Shown: positions 51,510 through 60,579 of the stretch, one piece after another | How positions within the stretch are numbered: position 1 is the first letter of the stretch | Layout of the letters: each line of letters starts with the position of its first letter | Source of the DNA: Streptomyces plumbidurans | Lineage (GTDB): Bacteria; Actinomycetota; Actinomycetes; Streptomycetales; Streptomycetaceae | DNA length: 64,000 nucleotides | Reading direction: 5' to 3' | Assembly (NCBI RefSeq): GCF_019857225.1 | Contig: NZ_JAFJSY010000007.1 | Span: forward strand, 1 to 64,000 | Program-made: the position numbers and the translations under genes | Notes under the pieces: generated by a model | Databases searched by the model: none | What the model was told of the DNA's origin: nothing | The model's input: the letters and a program-made list of their open reading frames with translations, nothing else

Positions 51510-52619
51510 GTGAGCACTACCCCCACGGTGTACGACGTCGCCCAGCAGTCCGGGGTCTCCATCGCCACCGTGTCCCGGGTCTACCGCAACCCCGACTCCG
51601 TCCGCGTCGAGACGCGTGAGCGCGTACTGGCGGCGGCGCGCGCACTCGGTTACGTGCCGAGCGGCAACGCCCGCGGGCTCGCCAGCCGCTCCACGGGCGT
51701 CCTGGGTCTCTGCTTCCCGGACTACTCCGACCCGGACGCCGAAGCGGAGGCGATCGAGGCCGAGGAGGAGGACGCGGCGACGCTCTACTCGGACCAGATC
51801 ATCCGCGGCATGGAACGGGCAGCACGCCGCCACGGCTACGCGCTGCTGATCGCCGCGTCCCTGGAGGGCGGGCCGGAGAGTCTGGTGGCCAAGGTCGCCG
51901 GGCGAGTCGACGGCTTCGCCGTGCTGGCCCGGACCGTGCCGACACAGGAACTTGAGGTGATCTCCCGCCGGCAGCCCGTGGTGATGCTCGCCGGACCTCG
52001 CGAAGGCACCGATCACCTGGACCATCTGGACCACATCGAGGTCGCCAACTTCGACGGCCAGCACGAACTGACCCGGCACCTCATCGAGGACCACGGCCTG
52101 CGTCGCCCCGCCTACATCGGTTCCGCCGAGGAGTCACCGGACGTGGAGGCCCGTTTCCGCGGATACCTCGCCGCGTGCCGGTCGGGCGGGGTGCAGGTGA
52201 GCGACGAACCCGATCTGCGGGTGGCGATGATGACCCAGGCCGAGGGGCAACGCGCCGTGGACGTCCTGCTCGCGCGCGAGGGCGAGCGCCCCGACGCCCT
52301 GGTGTTCGCCAACGACCAGCTGGCCGTCGGCGCACTGCACGCGCTTCAGCAGCAAGGGCTGCGCGTCCCGGAGGACGTGGTGGTGACGGGCTTCGACGGC
52401 ATTCCGCTCAGCCGCCTGGTACGCCCGGCACTGACCACCGTGCGCCAGCCCATGCTCCGCATGGGAGAAGAAGCGGTCGAGCTGCTGATCAAACGCCTGA
52501 CCGGCGCACGCGACGCCGAGCCCGTCTCCGTGATGCTCCCCGTGACGGTCGTGCGCCGAGCCAGCTGCGGGTGCGGAAGGGAGAAGGACGCGGGACGAGG
52601 ACGGCACGGAAGGCACTGA
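51510..52619 (+). CDS. LacI-family regulator of the 45-52 kb sugar module
   Basis: 369 residues from the GTG at 51510 with GGGAG at 9 nt. Helix-turn-helix at residues 7-27 (VYDVAQQSGVSIATVSRVYR) and a sugar-binding core (GVLGLCFPDYSDPD; VDGFAVLAR; PDALVFANDQLAVGAL; VVTGFDGIPLSRLVRPALTT). An unusual acidic insertion, EAEAIEAEEEDAATLY, lies just after the first core strand. The C-terminus has SCGCGRE and a basic tail. Operator-like sites precede both this gene and the binding-protein gene. Confidence 0.92.
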   Translation: MSTTPTVYDVAQQSGVSIATVSRVYRNPDSVRVETRERVLAAARALGYVPSGNARGLASRSTGVLGLCFPDYSDPDAEAEAIEAEEEDAATLYSDQIIRGMERAARRHGYALLIAASLEGGPESLVAKVAGRVDGFAVLARTVPTQELEVISRRQPVVMLAGPREGTDHLDHLDHIEVANFDGQHELTRHLIEDHGLRRPAYIGSAEESPDVEARFRGYLAACRSGGVQVSDEPDLRVAMMTQAEGQRAVDVLLAREGERPDALVFANDQLAVGALHALQQQGLRVPEDVVVTGFDGIPLSRLVRPALTTVRQPMLRMGEEAVELLIKRLTGARDAEPVSVMLPVTVVRRASCGCGREKDAGRGRHGRH

Positions 52620-52660
52620 GGCGGGTGGCGGTGCGCGCCCGTTGCGCCTTCTTCGGCGTT

Positions 52661-53608
52661 TCATCCCAGGTCACTCACCTGACTTGCACGGCCGGACGGC
52701 GGTAGCCGTGACGGATCCTTGCTGACGACCGCCAACAGGTGCGCCACCAGGGGACTTTGGTCGTTCGTCCGCCAGGCCACGGCGACTCGCGTGCGGGCCG
52801 TGCCGGGCTCGATCCTGCGGAAGGCGACGCCTTTCAGGCGGATGCGCCGGATGCTCGCCGGGGCCAGCGAGACGCCCAGGCCGGTCTCCACGAGTGCGCA
52901 TACGGTCTGCCACTCCACGGCGTGCTGGGTTGTCCGTGGGGTGAAGCCCGCCGTGGCGCACAGACCGGTGATCCGGTCGTACAGCTGAGGGCCGACCGCA
53001 CGGGGCAGCAGCACGAAGGGCTCGTTCGCCAACTTCCTTAGCTGAACGGTTCGTTGGGCGGCCAGGGGGTGGGCGGCAGGCAGCACGGCCACGAAGGGCT
53101 CGTCGAGCACCGTGCGGAAGGAGAGGTCGGCCTCGGCGGCGGGTTCGCGCAGCAGGCCGATGTCGATCGTGTTGTCGCGCAGGGCGACGATCTGCGGCGC
53201 GGTGGTCATCTCCCGTATGTCCAGGGTCACTTGAGGGAATCGCTGCCGATACGTGTGCAGTAGCCCGGGCAGTACGGTCAGGGCGAGGGAGGCGGCGAAT
53301 CCGATGCGCAGAGTGCCGGCGCGGCCGCTGCCGACGGCCCGGGCCGCGGCCAGTCCGTGCGCGAGGTCACCGAGCACCCGCCGTGCGACAGGCAGCAGTT
53401 CGAGGCCTGCCGGGGTGAGCGTGACGCTTCCTGGGTCGCGGTTGAACAGCGCGTGGCCGACCTTGTCCTCCAGGCGGCGGATCTGCTGGCTGAGCGGCGG
53501 TTGCGCGATGCCCAGGCGAGCGGCCGCGCGACCGAAGTGCAGTTCCTCGGCGAGCACGACGAAGGCGTGCAGCTGCTGCAGCGGAAGTTCGGGGCGCTCC
53601 ATACGCAT
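52661..53608 (-). CDS. LysR-family regulator
   Basis: 315 residues. Winged helix at about 8-70 (LHAFVVLAEELHFGRAAARL; PPLSQQIRRLEDKVG), then the two-lobed effector domain (GTLRIGFAASLALTVLPGLL; DIGLLREP; ALVETGLGVSLAPASIRRI). The start ATG at 53608 has no clear ribosome site; a Met two codons later is equivalent. It is divergent from the RidA gene across 66 bp that hold three GTATYNGA-like words, so that gene is its likely target. Confidence 0.92.
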   Translation of the reverse strand: MRMERPELPLQQLHAFVVLAEELHFGRAAARLGIAQPPLSQQIRRLEDKVGHALFNRDPGSVTLTPAGLELLPVARRVLGDLAHGLAAARAVGSGRAGTLRIGFAASLALTVLPGLLHTYRQRFPQVTLDIREMTTAPQIVALRDNTIDIGLLREPAAEADLSFRTVLDEPFVAVLPAAHPLAAQRTVQLRKLANEPFVLLPRAVGPQLYDRITGLCATAGFTPRTTQHAVEWQTVCALVETGLGVSLAPASIRRIRLKGVAFRRIEPGTARTRVAVAWRTNDQSPLVAHLLAVVSKDPSRLPPSGRASQVSDLG

Positions 53609-53674
53609 AGAGGTATCAGATGATGCCAGTGGCCGTATTAGACGTATCGGACCAGGTCACCTAGCGTTCGCGGT

Positions 53675-54061
53675 ATGACAGAGCGACGTGCGATCCTCAG
53701 CGGCTCGACCTTCGAGGAGCAGATCGGCTATGCCCGCGCCGTGGTCGACGGTGACTGGGTGCATGTGTCCGGGACCACCGGGTTCGACTACTCCACCATG
53801 ACGATCTCCGACGATGTGGTGGAGCAGGCCGAGCAGTGCCTGCGCAATGTCGAAGCCGCGCTGACCGAGGCGGAGTGCACCTTCGCGGACGTGGTACGCG
53901 TGCGCTATCTGCTGCCCGACCGCGAGGACTTCGAGCCCTGCTGGCCGGTCCTGCGCCGCTGCTTCGGCACTGTCCGGCCGGCGGCCACGATGCTCGTGTG
54001 CGGACTGGCGGACCCCCGTATGAAGATCGAAATCGAGGTGTACGCCCGGCGGTCCGCGTAG
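53675..54061 (+). CDS. RidA-family protein (enamine/imine deaminase type)
   Basis: 128 residues. GYARAVVDGDWVHVSGTTGF, NVEAALTEAECTFADVVRVR, PAATMLVCGLADPRMKIEIE are the standard RidA/YjgF trimer motifs. The Arg that binds substrate carboxylate in RidA (usually R in a ...P-x-R-P... loop) is not in its usual place, so the activity may differ. Paired divergently with a LysR regulator. Confidence 0.9.
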   Translation: MTERRAILSGSTFEEQIGYARAVVDGDWVHVSGTTGFDYSTMTISDDVVEQAEQCLRNVEAALTEAECTFADVVRVRYLLPDREDFEPCWPVLRRCFGTVRPAATMLVCGLADPRMKIEIEVYARRSA

Positions 54062-54074
54062 AACGCCTCCGGCT

Positions 54075-54839
54075 TCAGCCCTCGCGCGCCGCGACGTCAC
54101 CGTTGACCGTGGACAGCGTCATCGTGCGGTCGTGCCGGGCGCCCCGCGTGGGGACGGTGACTGCGGCACGACCGTTGTCGGTGCCCGTAGTGACCCTGTA
54201 AGCGGGTGCGTTGTGCGGCACGGTGACGTTCACCGAGCCGTTGGTGGTCGTCGCCGCGATGCTCGACGGCGCGGTGGTGCACGCGAGCGTCACGTCGCCA
54301 TTGGTGGTCTCCGCGTGCAGCCGACCGGCGTCGAGCGCCGTCGCGCGGACCGAGCCGTTCCGGGTGAGCAGATGTACGGCGGCGTCCCCGCGTCCCGAAT
54401 GGGTCACCGTCACATCGCCGTTGACCGTCGTCACGTCCAGAGCACCGTCGAGGCCGGCCACGTCGACGCCCGCGTTGCGCGCGCTGACGATGACGCCCAG
54501 GCCGTCGGGGACGTACACGTACGGCATCCGCGGGCACGATCCGTCGTCGCGGGCGCGGTCCGAGCAGGAGAGGTCGAGCGTCCAGGTGCCGTCGTGATGG
54601 GACCAGACGGCATCGGCGTGGCGGTCGACGGTGACCCGGTGGCCGTCGGCGGGTCGGAGCCGCATCCCGTTGTCGGTGGTGATGACGAGGCGTTTCCCGG
54701 AGACCTCATGGGCGGCGGCCCCGAACGGGGCCGTGGCATCGGCTCGCTCGCCCCCGTGACCATCGCACGCCGCACCGAGCGGAAGCACGGTCAGCGCAAC
54801 GGTCGTTGCCAGCACCTGCCTTGCCGCTGTCCTCTTCAT
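54075..54839 (-). CDS. DUF4097-type beta-repeat lipoprotein
   Basis: 254 residues from the ATG at 54839; Met codons 9 and 11 positions upstream are possible. Lipobox PLGAAC with Cys25. The mature part repeats short beta-strand units with the words TVNGDVTV, TRNGSVRA, TTNGDVTL, TTNGSVNV, STVNGDVA, the ladder pattern of the DUF4097 family. These make a right-handed beta-solenoid outside the cell; function unknown. It is convergent with the RidA gene with a gap of only 13 bp. Confidence 0.85.
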   Translation of the reverse strand: MKRTAARQVLATTVALTVLPLGAACDGHGGERADATAPFGAAAHEVSGKRLVITTDNGMRLRPADGHRVTVDRHADAVWSHHDGTWTLDLSCSDRARDDGSCPRMPYVYVPDGLGVIVSARNAGVDVAGLDGALDVTTVNGDVTVTHSGRGDAAVHLLTRNGSVRATALDAGRLHAETTNGDVTLACTTAPSSIAATTTNGSVNVTVPHNAPAYRVTTGTDNGRAAVTVPTRGARHDRTMTLSTVNGDVAAREG

Positions 54840-54894
54840 ACGGCTACGAGTGCCCCGGGCCACCATGGTCATGGCCGCGCTAGGACTCCGTGCG

Positions 54895-55866
54895 TCACGG
54901 CTCCTTGGTCTCGGCTTCGAGCGAGGCCCGGGTGGCCACGCCGTAGACGCCCGACTCGTCCTTGAGGATGACGCGGGTGAGCTGGTAGCCGCGGACCGCG
55001 CTCTCCACGTCGCGGTCGTAGTCGCCGTCGGCGTCCCCGCGGTAGTAGCCGATCTGCCGTAGCCGCAGCTGGAGTTCGACAACCTCGGGTCCCTTGTCGC
55101 CGAAGCGGAGGATGGGATCCTTGCCGTCCGAGACGCTGGGCACCGGCGCGCCAGGGGCAGTTGTGGTGGCCGTGGCCGCGGGGGCGCTGCCGCTCGGTCC
55201 GTCGGCCCCCGTCGGGGCGACACGACCGTCGGCCGAGGTCGCGCTGGGCGAGGAGGACGTGGTCGCGGAGGACTGCGCCGAGGATGACGGGGTGTGGGAC
55301 GCGCGGCTGGACGACGGGCCCTGCCCTGAAGGCCGCTCCTGCGGCAGCCCGGCCCGCACACCCCCGGACACGGACCCCTCCCGCGAGGGTCCGTCGTACC
55401 AGAACAGGCCTCCGACGATGCCGCCGGCCACCACGACGGCCGCCGCGGCTCCCACGCCGGTCACCACCAGCGCTCTGGGGCGTCGGCGTCGGGCCGAAGT
55501 GCCTTCGGGCAATTCTCCTGCGCTGTCCGGCTGTTGGGACTCTGCGCCGGACTTCGACGTGGCGGCCGTTTCGGTCTCGGCCTCCGTCGCCGTCGCCGTC
55601 TCCGTCTCCGTCTCCGTCTCCGTCTCCGGGGACGCGCCTACGGCCCCGACTGTGTCCGTAGAGGCCACCCCCGCACCGGAGTTGGCATCGATGTCGACGA
55701 ACGGCCGTATGCGCACCGGATCGAAGTCCTCCGCGGCTGCCGCCTCCGCCGTACGGGACTTCCGGTGGACGTCGGAGGCGCGGCGAGCGCAGGAGCAGGT
55801 CGGGGTGCCGTCGGCCGCTCGGGGCTTGCCGCACTCCGGACAGCTGGGGCCTGCCAGTTCGCTCAC
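54895..55866 (-). CDS. Membrane-anchored protein with zinc ribbon and peptidoglycan-binding domain
   Basis: 323 residues from the GTG at 55866 (GGAG upstream). An N-terminal zinc ribbon (CPECGKP...CSC), a cytoplasmic linker with (ET)n repeats, one membrane helix (LVVTGVGAAAAVVVAGGIVG), a long Ser/Thr/Pro/Ala-rich extracellular stalk, and a C-terminal PG_binding_1 domain (RFGDKGPEVVELQLRLRQIG; YDRDVESAVRGYQLT). The design links a cytoplasmic metal site to the wall, as in several Streptomyces envelope proteins of unknown role. The ET run is encoded by a hexanucleotide repeat. Confidence 0.85.
   Translation of the reverse strand: MSELAGPSCPECGKPRAADGTPTCSCARRASDVHRKSRTAEAAAAEDFDPVRIRPFVDIDANSGAGVASTDTVGAVGASPETETETETETATATEAETETAATSKSGAESQQPDSAGELPEGTSARRRRPRALVVTGVGAAAAVVVAGGIVGGLFWYDGPSREGSVSGGVRAGLPQERPSGQGPSSSRASHTPSSSAQSSATTSSSPSATSADGRVAPTGADGPSGSAPAATATTTAPGAPVPSVSDGKDPILRFGDKGPEVVELQLRLRQIGYYRGDADGDYDRDVESAVRGYQLTRVILKDESGVYGVATRASLEAETKEP
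55583..55627. repeat. Hexanucleotide tandem repeat in the linker of the wall-binding protein
   Basis: TCCGTC-type units repeated about seven times with two G variants. On the minus strand they encode alternating Glu-Thr and Ala-Thr. Uniform codons suggest slippage expansion. Confidence 0.9.
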
Positions 55867-56010
55867 GCGCGCTCCTCTCCGTACAGAATCCAGATCTTAA
55901 ACATCTTTTCCGCACAGAATCTTCATGATCCCGGTGGAAGTCGGAACTGGACCGTCCGGAGGGTGGGAAGCAGCCAACGCGCGTGTGAAATCGGCCAGGA
56001 ACTGCAGGAG

Positions 56011-56625
56011 TTACTGCCTCGCACCCGAGGGGCGGAACACCGTGCCGTTCAGGCCGCTCCAGCCGGCTGCCGCAAGTACCGTGGCCGCGGCGCCTGTTCC
56101 GAGTACGGCGCCCGCGATGACGTCGCCCGGGTAGTGCACGCCGGTGTGGACCCGTGAGTAGCCCACGGCGCAGGCCAGCAGGCCGAGGGGCACCGTGGCC
56201 GCCGGGAAAGCGGGGCCGACGGCCGCGGCGAAGGCCACTGCCGAAGCCGTATGGCCGGAGGGGAACGAGGCCGATTCCGGCATGGGAACGTGGCGTCCCG
56301 GAAAGGGCGAGTCGACGGCGCGGTGCGGGCGTGGCCGTCGTACGAGACGCTTGCCGAGCAGGTTGGCCGTCGCCGAGGCGACACCGATCGCCGCGACACC
56401 GAGAGCGGCGGCCCGGCGTGATCGCCCCGGCCACACCGCCAGGGCACCGGCGACCGCGAACGAGATCTTCGAGTGGTCCGCCGCTGCGGACAGCCGTCGC
56501 AGCGCGGAGTCCAGCGTGGGGGTGCTGGTGACCGTCACGGCCTCGTAGAGCGCCTGGTCGAGGGCGGTGAGATCGTGCATCAGACCTCGTGGGACCCGCT
56601 GGTTGCGCGGCGAGCCGTCAGTCAT
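56011..56625 (-). CDS. PAP2-family lipid phosphatase
   Basis: 204 residues from the ATG at 56625 (AGGAG at 7 nt), overlapping the kinase gene stop by 8 bp. Five or six helices with the three PAP2 motifs: KRLVRRPRP, PSGHT, and SRVHTGVHYPGD. It removes phosphate from membrane lipid phosphates such as phosphatidate or undecaprenyl pyrophosphate. Coupling to a diacylglycerol-kinase-like gene suggests the pair sets a lipid phosphate balance (inference). Confidence 0.9.
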   Translation of the reverse strand: MTDGSPRNQRVPRGLMHDLTALDQALYEAVTVTSTPTLDSALRRLSAAADHSKISFAVAGALAVWPGRSRRAAALGVAAIGVASATANLLGKRLVRRPRPHRAVDSPFPGRHVPMPESASFPSGHTASAVAFAAAVGPAFPAATVPLGLLACAVGYSRVHTGVHYPGDVIAGAVLGTGAAATVLAAAGWSGLNGTVFRPSGARQ

Positions 56626-58168
56626 CGCTGTGCTCCTGGTTCTTGTCGATGGGGGTCTGGTGCTTGTCGCCGGGGGTCTGGTGCTTGTCGCCGGGGGTCT
56701 GGTGCTTGTCGCCGGGGGTCTGGTTCTTCTTGTGCGGGCCGGGTGTCTTGGCGAAGGCGAGCCGGACGATGCGGCGCCAGTCGACCGACGGTGCCACGTA
56801 CGGCGCACCCGGACGGTGTTTGGGCACCCGTACCCGCAGGACGCCCGGCCGCACCGTGCAGACGACGGGCGTGGGAAGGGTGAGTGCCTCGCCGTCCACG
56901 GCCACGGGTATCCGCTCCTCGTCGGACTCGATCACGACGCGACGGCACGTCAACGACGTGATACCGCTGGCCCGTTCGCCCAGCAGAGCGACTTCGGCGG
57001 CCTGCGCGGCGCCGCCCACCTTGACCCCGATCACGCCGAGCGTGCCGGTGTCCAGCCGCGGCCTGCGCCCGCCGCCGAGCGGATCCGCCCGTACGTAGGG
57101 GTTGTTGCTGACCAGCAGTGCCTGCGGCTCCTCCAGGGGCTCCTCGTCGGCCCGCGCGGTCAGCGGGGCGCCCGCGGCGCCCGCCAGCAGGTCCGGCAGT
57201 TGGTCCAGGGCGGTGGACGCTTTGGCGTCCCGGTATTCGGGGCTCTGGACGATCTCCGCGTACGCCCCGAAGGACGCCGTGTTGACGAACGGCAGGCCGC
57301 CCACCTCGCCCAGATCCACGCGGAGTTCGACTCCGTCCGTGAGGGCGTCCAGGCTTCTCGCCGGGTCCTCTCGGTCCAGGCCGAGATCCATGGCGAAATG
57401 GTTGCGGGTTCCGGCGGTCACGACCATGAACGGCAGACCGTGCTCGACGGCCACCTGCGCCACCAGCGCCTGGGTGCCGTCCCCTCCGGCCACTCCGAGC
57501 AGATCCGCGCCCTCGGCCACGGCCTGGCGGGCCAGCGCCACCGGGTCGGGATCGGCGTCCAGGTCGAGCAGGATCACCCGCGCGCCGAGCTTCTCGGCCC
57601 GCTCCACCAGCCCGTGTTCGCCCACCTTTCCGCCGCCCGACCGCGGATTCATGATCAGTACGGCCCGGCGGGGCGCCCTGGTCGAGCGTGAGCGCATGCC
57701 GCGCGGCTTGCGCAGCCGGCGCAGCGCGCTTCGGGCGCAGGCCAGCGCGACGGTCCACGACGCGAGAGCGGCCACCGCCACGACCCACAGGCCCGAGGCC
57801 GCGTACAGCACGAGCACTCCGATGGGCGCGGCTACGGCCAGCAGGGCGCCGAGGAGACGGGTGACTCCCCGGTGGGCAAGTGCCCACCAGATGCCCGCAC
57901 CGGCCAGGGCGAACCCGGCCAGGCCCAGCAACAGGAACAGCCATTGGCCGGCCCCCGCCGCCACGGCCGCGACGCCTCCGGCAACGCACAGCAGAGACAG
58001 GCGGGCCAGCGCCCGCGCGGGCCTCACACCGGTGCCGGAGCCCTCCGGCTCCGCCTCACTCGTCGTTCCGGTCGAGTTCAATGTCGGGTCCCCGGTCACA
58101 GTCGTAGCGGACAGAACAGTCTTGACGGCGTTGCGGATGTGCGTGTCCGGAGCGCTTGCGCTGTCCAC
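56618..58168 (-). CDS. Diacylglycerol-kinase/YegS-type lipid kinase with membrane segments
   Basis: 516 residues from the GTG at 58168; a GTG at 58099 or a nearby TTG are other possible starts. Residues about 50-150 hold three or four membrane helices. The kinase domain follows (AVLIMNPRSGGGKVGEHGLV; LLGVAGGDGTQALVAQVAVE; VTAGTRNHFAMDLGLDREDP), with GGDGT as the nucleotide motif. The C-terminus ends in four near-identical heptads TPGDKHQ/TPIDKNQ, hydrophilic and disordered. Overlaps and precedes the PAP2 gene. Confidence 0.88.
   Translation of the reverse strand: MDSASAPDTHIRNAVKTVLSATTVTGDPTLNSTGTTSEAEPEGSGTGVRPARALARLSLLCVAGGVAAVAAGAGQWLFLLLGLAGFALAGAGIWWALAHRGVTRLLGALLAVAAPIGVLVLYAASGLWVVAVAALASWTVALACARSALRRLRKPRGMRSRSTRAPRRAVLIMNPRSGGGKVGEHGLVERAEKLGARVILLDLDADPDPVALARQAVAEGADLLGVAGGDGTQALVAQVAVEHGLPFMVVTAGTRNHFAMDLGLDREDPARSLDALTDGVELRVDLGEVGGLPFVNTASFGAYAEIVQSPEYRDAKASTALDQLPDLLAGAAGAPLTARADEEPLEEPQALLVSNNPYVRADPLGGGRRPRLDTGTLGVIGVKVGGAAQAAEVALLGERASGITSLTCRRVVIESDEERIPVAVDGEALTLPTPVVCTVRPGVLRVRVPKHRPGAPYVAPSVDWRRIVRLAFAKTPGPHKKNQTPGDKHQTPGDKHQTPGDKHQTPIDKNQEHSDD
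56652..56720. repeat. 21-bp tandem repeat in the 3' end of the lipid kinase gene
   Basis: Three exact 21-bp copies (56652-56672, 56673-56693, 56694-56714) plus partial copies at both sides. Each encodes TPGDKHQ on the minus strand. Identity of all copies points to recent expansion; copy number may vary between strains. Confidence 0.95.
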
Positions 58169-58334
58169 CGGCTACGGGATTTTAGATCGGGGACATGCTC
58201 GCACCGCCGGAGTTCTTCAGGAGCGCTCATGAAGCGGCGCAGATAGGCTGATGTCCGCTCGGCCCATCATGCTGCACTCTCTTGCACCCCCCGCACTCAG
58301 CCGGAACTCCAGCGATCACAGCCCAGGAGGAATC

Positions 58335-58781
58335 GTGTCCGGTCAGTTTGAGGCGACAGCCGAGATCAACCGCCCCGTCGAGGAGGTCTTCGCCTTCCTC
58401 GCCGAGGGCACGAACGACCCCAAGTTCAGCCCGAGGGTCCAGACCATCTCGAAGACTCCGGAAGGGCCGACGGTGGTGGGCACCGTCTTCACGAGCACGG
58501 TCAAGGACGCCGGCATGAAGAGCGGCCGCAAGTTCCGGATCACCGAGCTCGAAGCTCCGCACCGCGTGCGCTGGTCGGAGATCTCCAAGAACTCCGTGAC
58601 GGCGGACGAGGGCGGCTACGACCTGGAGTCCACGGGCCCGGGCACCACCAAGGTGCGGATCTTCAATGTGCTCGAAGGCCACGGCATCGGAAAGCTGCTG
58701 GTGGGCCTCGCGTTGAGCGCGGCACGCAAGGACGCGCCCGCCTTCGGACAGCGGATCAAGACGGCCGTCGAGGCGTCCTGA
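58335..58781 (+). CDS. SRPBCC-family protein (polyketide cyclase/dehydrase-like fold)
   Basis: 148 residues from the GTG at 58335, with AGGAGG at 4 nt. FEATAEINRPVEEVFAFLAE, TSTVKDAGMKSGRKFRITEL, RVRWSEISKNSV, then a long C-terminal helix. The START-like fold binds a hydrophobic ligand; function unknown. Divergent from the lipid kinase gene. Confidence 0.88.
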   Translation: MSGQFEATAEINRPVEEVFAFLAEGTNDPKFSPRVQTISKTPEGPTVVGTVFTSTVKDAGMKSGRKFRITELEAPHRVRWSEISKNSVTADEGGYDLESTGPGTTKVRIFNVLEGHGIGKLLVGLALSAARKDAPAFGQRIKTAVEAS

Positions 58782-58980
58782 GCGGCCGGATCCGGGTCCT
58801 CGCCGTCATCAAATCCGGCGCCTCGCCCGTCACGACGCCATGAGCCCGTTCAGGGCTGCACACGCGTGAACAGTGCTCTTGTGGGCATGCGTTGTTTCAC
58901 GCATCGGTCGTCCGTCTCCCATCGGAGGCGGACGGCCAAATGTGCGGCGATTCGAACGATCGAGCAAGGTGGCGTGGGTA

Positions 58981-60510
58981 GTGGATGCGAGCCCCGAAGA
59001 TCCCCGGTCCGGCTCTGCCGGCGAGGAGCGGCCGCGGGAGAATGTGGCGGACCTGCCGCGGCAGGTCCGCGACGAACTGACACGCAGGCTCCGCCGCAGC
59101 AGGCGTGCGCTGCGCGAGGAGGACGTCCAGGTCGTCGAGCCGCCGCTGCTGCGGCGCGCGGTCGGCGCGTCCGCGCTCGGCAACTGCATGGAATGGTTCG
59201 ACTTCGGCGTCTACAGCTATCTCGCCGCCACGATCGGCAAGGTGTTCTTCCCCGGGGCCTCGCCCGCGGCCCAGGTCGTCAGCTCCTTCGCGACGTTCGC
59301 CGCCGCATTCGTGGTGCGCCCGCTCGGCGGTCTGGTCTTCGGGCCGCTCGGTGACCGTCTGGGCCGGCAGAAGGTGCTCGCCACCACCATGATCATGATG
59401 GCGATCGGCACCTTCTCCATCGGTCTGATCCCCAGCTATTCGACGATCGGCATCGCCGCGCCGATCCTGCTGCTGCTCGCCCGCATGGTGCAGGGCTTCT
59501 CCACCGGCGGGGAGTACGGCGGAGCCACCACCTTCGTCGCCGAGTACTCCCCCGACCGCCGCCGCGGTTTCCTGTCCAGCTGGCTGGATTTCGGGACGTT
59601 CGTCGGCTACGCGCTCGGTTCCGCCCTGGTCACCCTGTTGAACCTCGCGCTGAGCGACGGCCAGATGCTCGCGTGGGGCTGGCGCATCCCGTTCCTGATC
59701 GCGGGGCCGCTGGGCGCCATCGGTCTGTACATGCGGCTGAAGCTGGAGGAGTCGCCCGCCTTCCAGCAGCAGCTCGACGAGCACGAGAAGGACCTGGCCC
59801 AGACGTCGGCAGGGAGCGAGCTCAGAACCATCGTGAAGGACCACTGGCCCGCCCTGCTCATCTGCATGGGGCTCGTGCTCCTGTACAACGTCACCAACTA
59901 CATGGTGACCGGCTATCTGCCCACCTATCAGACCGAGACCCTGAACCGCTCCAGTTCCTCGGCCGATGTGCTGGTCCTCATCGGCATGGTGTGGATCGTG
60001 CTGCTGATCACCTTCATCGGCCGCCTCAGCGACCGTGTGGGCCGACGCCCCGTCTACGCCGTCTCGGCGGCGGCGATGATCGTCCTGGCCATCCCGTCGT
60101 TCCAGCTGATCAAGATGCACGGCACCTGGCCGCCGGTCCTCGGTGTACTGATCCTCTCGACGCTGCTGGCCTGCTTCGCCGCGCCGAGTGCCGCCACGCT
60201 TCCCGCACTCTTTCCCACCGCCGTGCGCTACGCGGCCATGGGCATCGGCTTCAACTTCGCAGTGGCCGCGTTCGGCGGTACCACTCCGCTGGTCACCGCG
60301 GCACTCGTGAACGTCTCCGGCGACGATCTGATGCCCGCGTACTACCTCATGCTGGCCGGTCTCATCGGGCTGATCACGGTCAAGTTCCTGCCGGAAAGTG
60401 CCCAGGTGCCCCTCAACGGCTCGCAGCCGATGGTGGGTTCGCAGGACGAGCAGCGCGAACTGCTCTCCACCTCCGAAGAGCTGTACCGCTCGACCCGGCA
60501 GAAGGTCTGA
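58981..60510 (+). CDS. MFS transporter, metabolite:H+ symporter type (ProP-like)
   Basis: 509 residues from the GTG at 58981 (AGGTGG about 8 nt before); a GTG at 58969 is possible. A basic N-terminal region of about 55 residues leads to ASALGNCMEWFDFGVYSY, the classic MHS start. Then RPLGGLVFGPLGDRLGRQK, GFSTGGEYGGATTFVAEYSP, and LSDRVGRRPVYAVS. Known relatives import proline, betaine, citrate or alpha-ketoglutarate with protons. An osmolyte role is likely but not proved. Confidence 0.9.
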   Translation: MDASPEDPRSGSAGEERPRENVADLPRQVRDELTRRLRRSRRALREEDVQVVEPPLLRRAVGASALGNCMEWFDFGVYSYLAATIGKVFFPGASPAAQVVSSFATFAAAFVVRPLGGLVFGPLGDRLGRQKVLATTMIMMAIGTFSIGLIPSYSTIGIAAPILLLLARMVQGFSTGGEYGGATTFVAEYSPDRRRGFLSSWLDFGTFVGYALGSALVTLLNLALSDGQMLAWGWRIPFLIAGPLGAIGLYMRLKLEESPAFQQQLDEHEKDLAQTSAGSELRTIVKDHWPALLICMGLVLLYNVTNYMVTGYLPTYQTETLNRSSSSADVLVLIGMVWIVLLITFIGRLSDRVGRRPVYAVSAAAMIVLAIPSFQLIKMHGTWPPVLGVLILSTLLACFAAPSAATLPALFPTAVRYAAMGIGFNFAVAAFGGTTPLVTAALVNVSGDDLMPAYYLMLAGLIGLITVKFLPESAQVPLNGSQPMVGSQDEQRELLSTSEELYRSTRQKV

Positions 60511-60579
60511 GCGGTACGGGGCGCGCCTGACGACCTGGCATCTGTGCGGCGTTGCAGTGCGGCGTCCGGCCGCCGGCGG

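Noticed and set aside
56652..56720. Tandem repeat considered as a CRISPR array
   Set aside because: Units are directly adjacent without spacers and keep the kinase reading frame; no cas genes are present.
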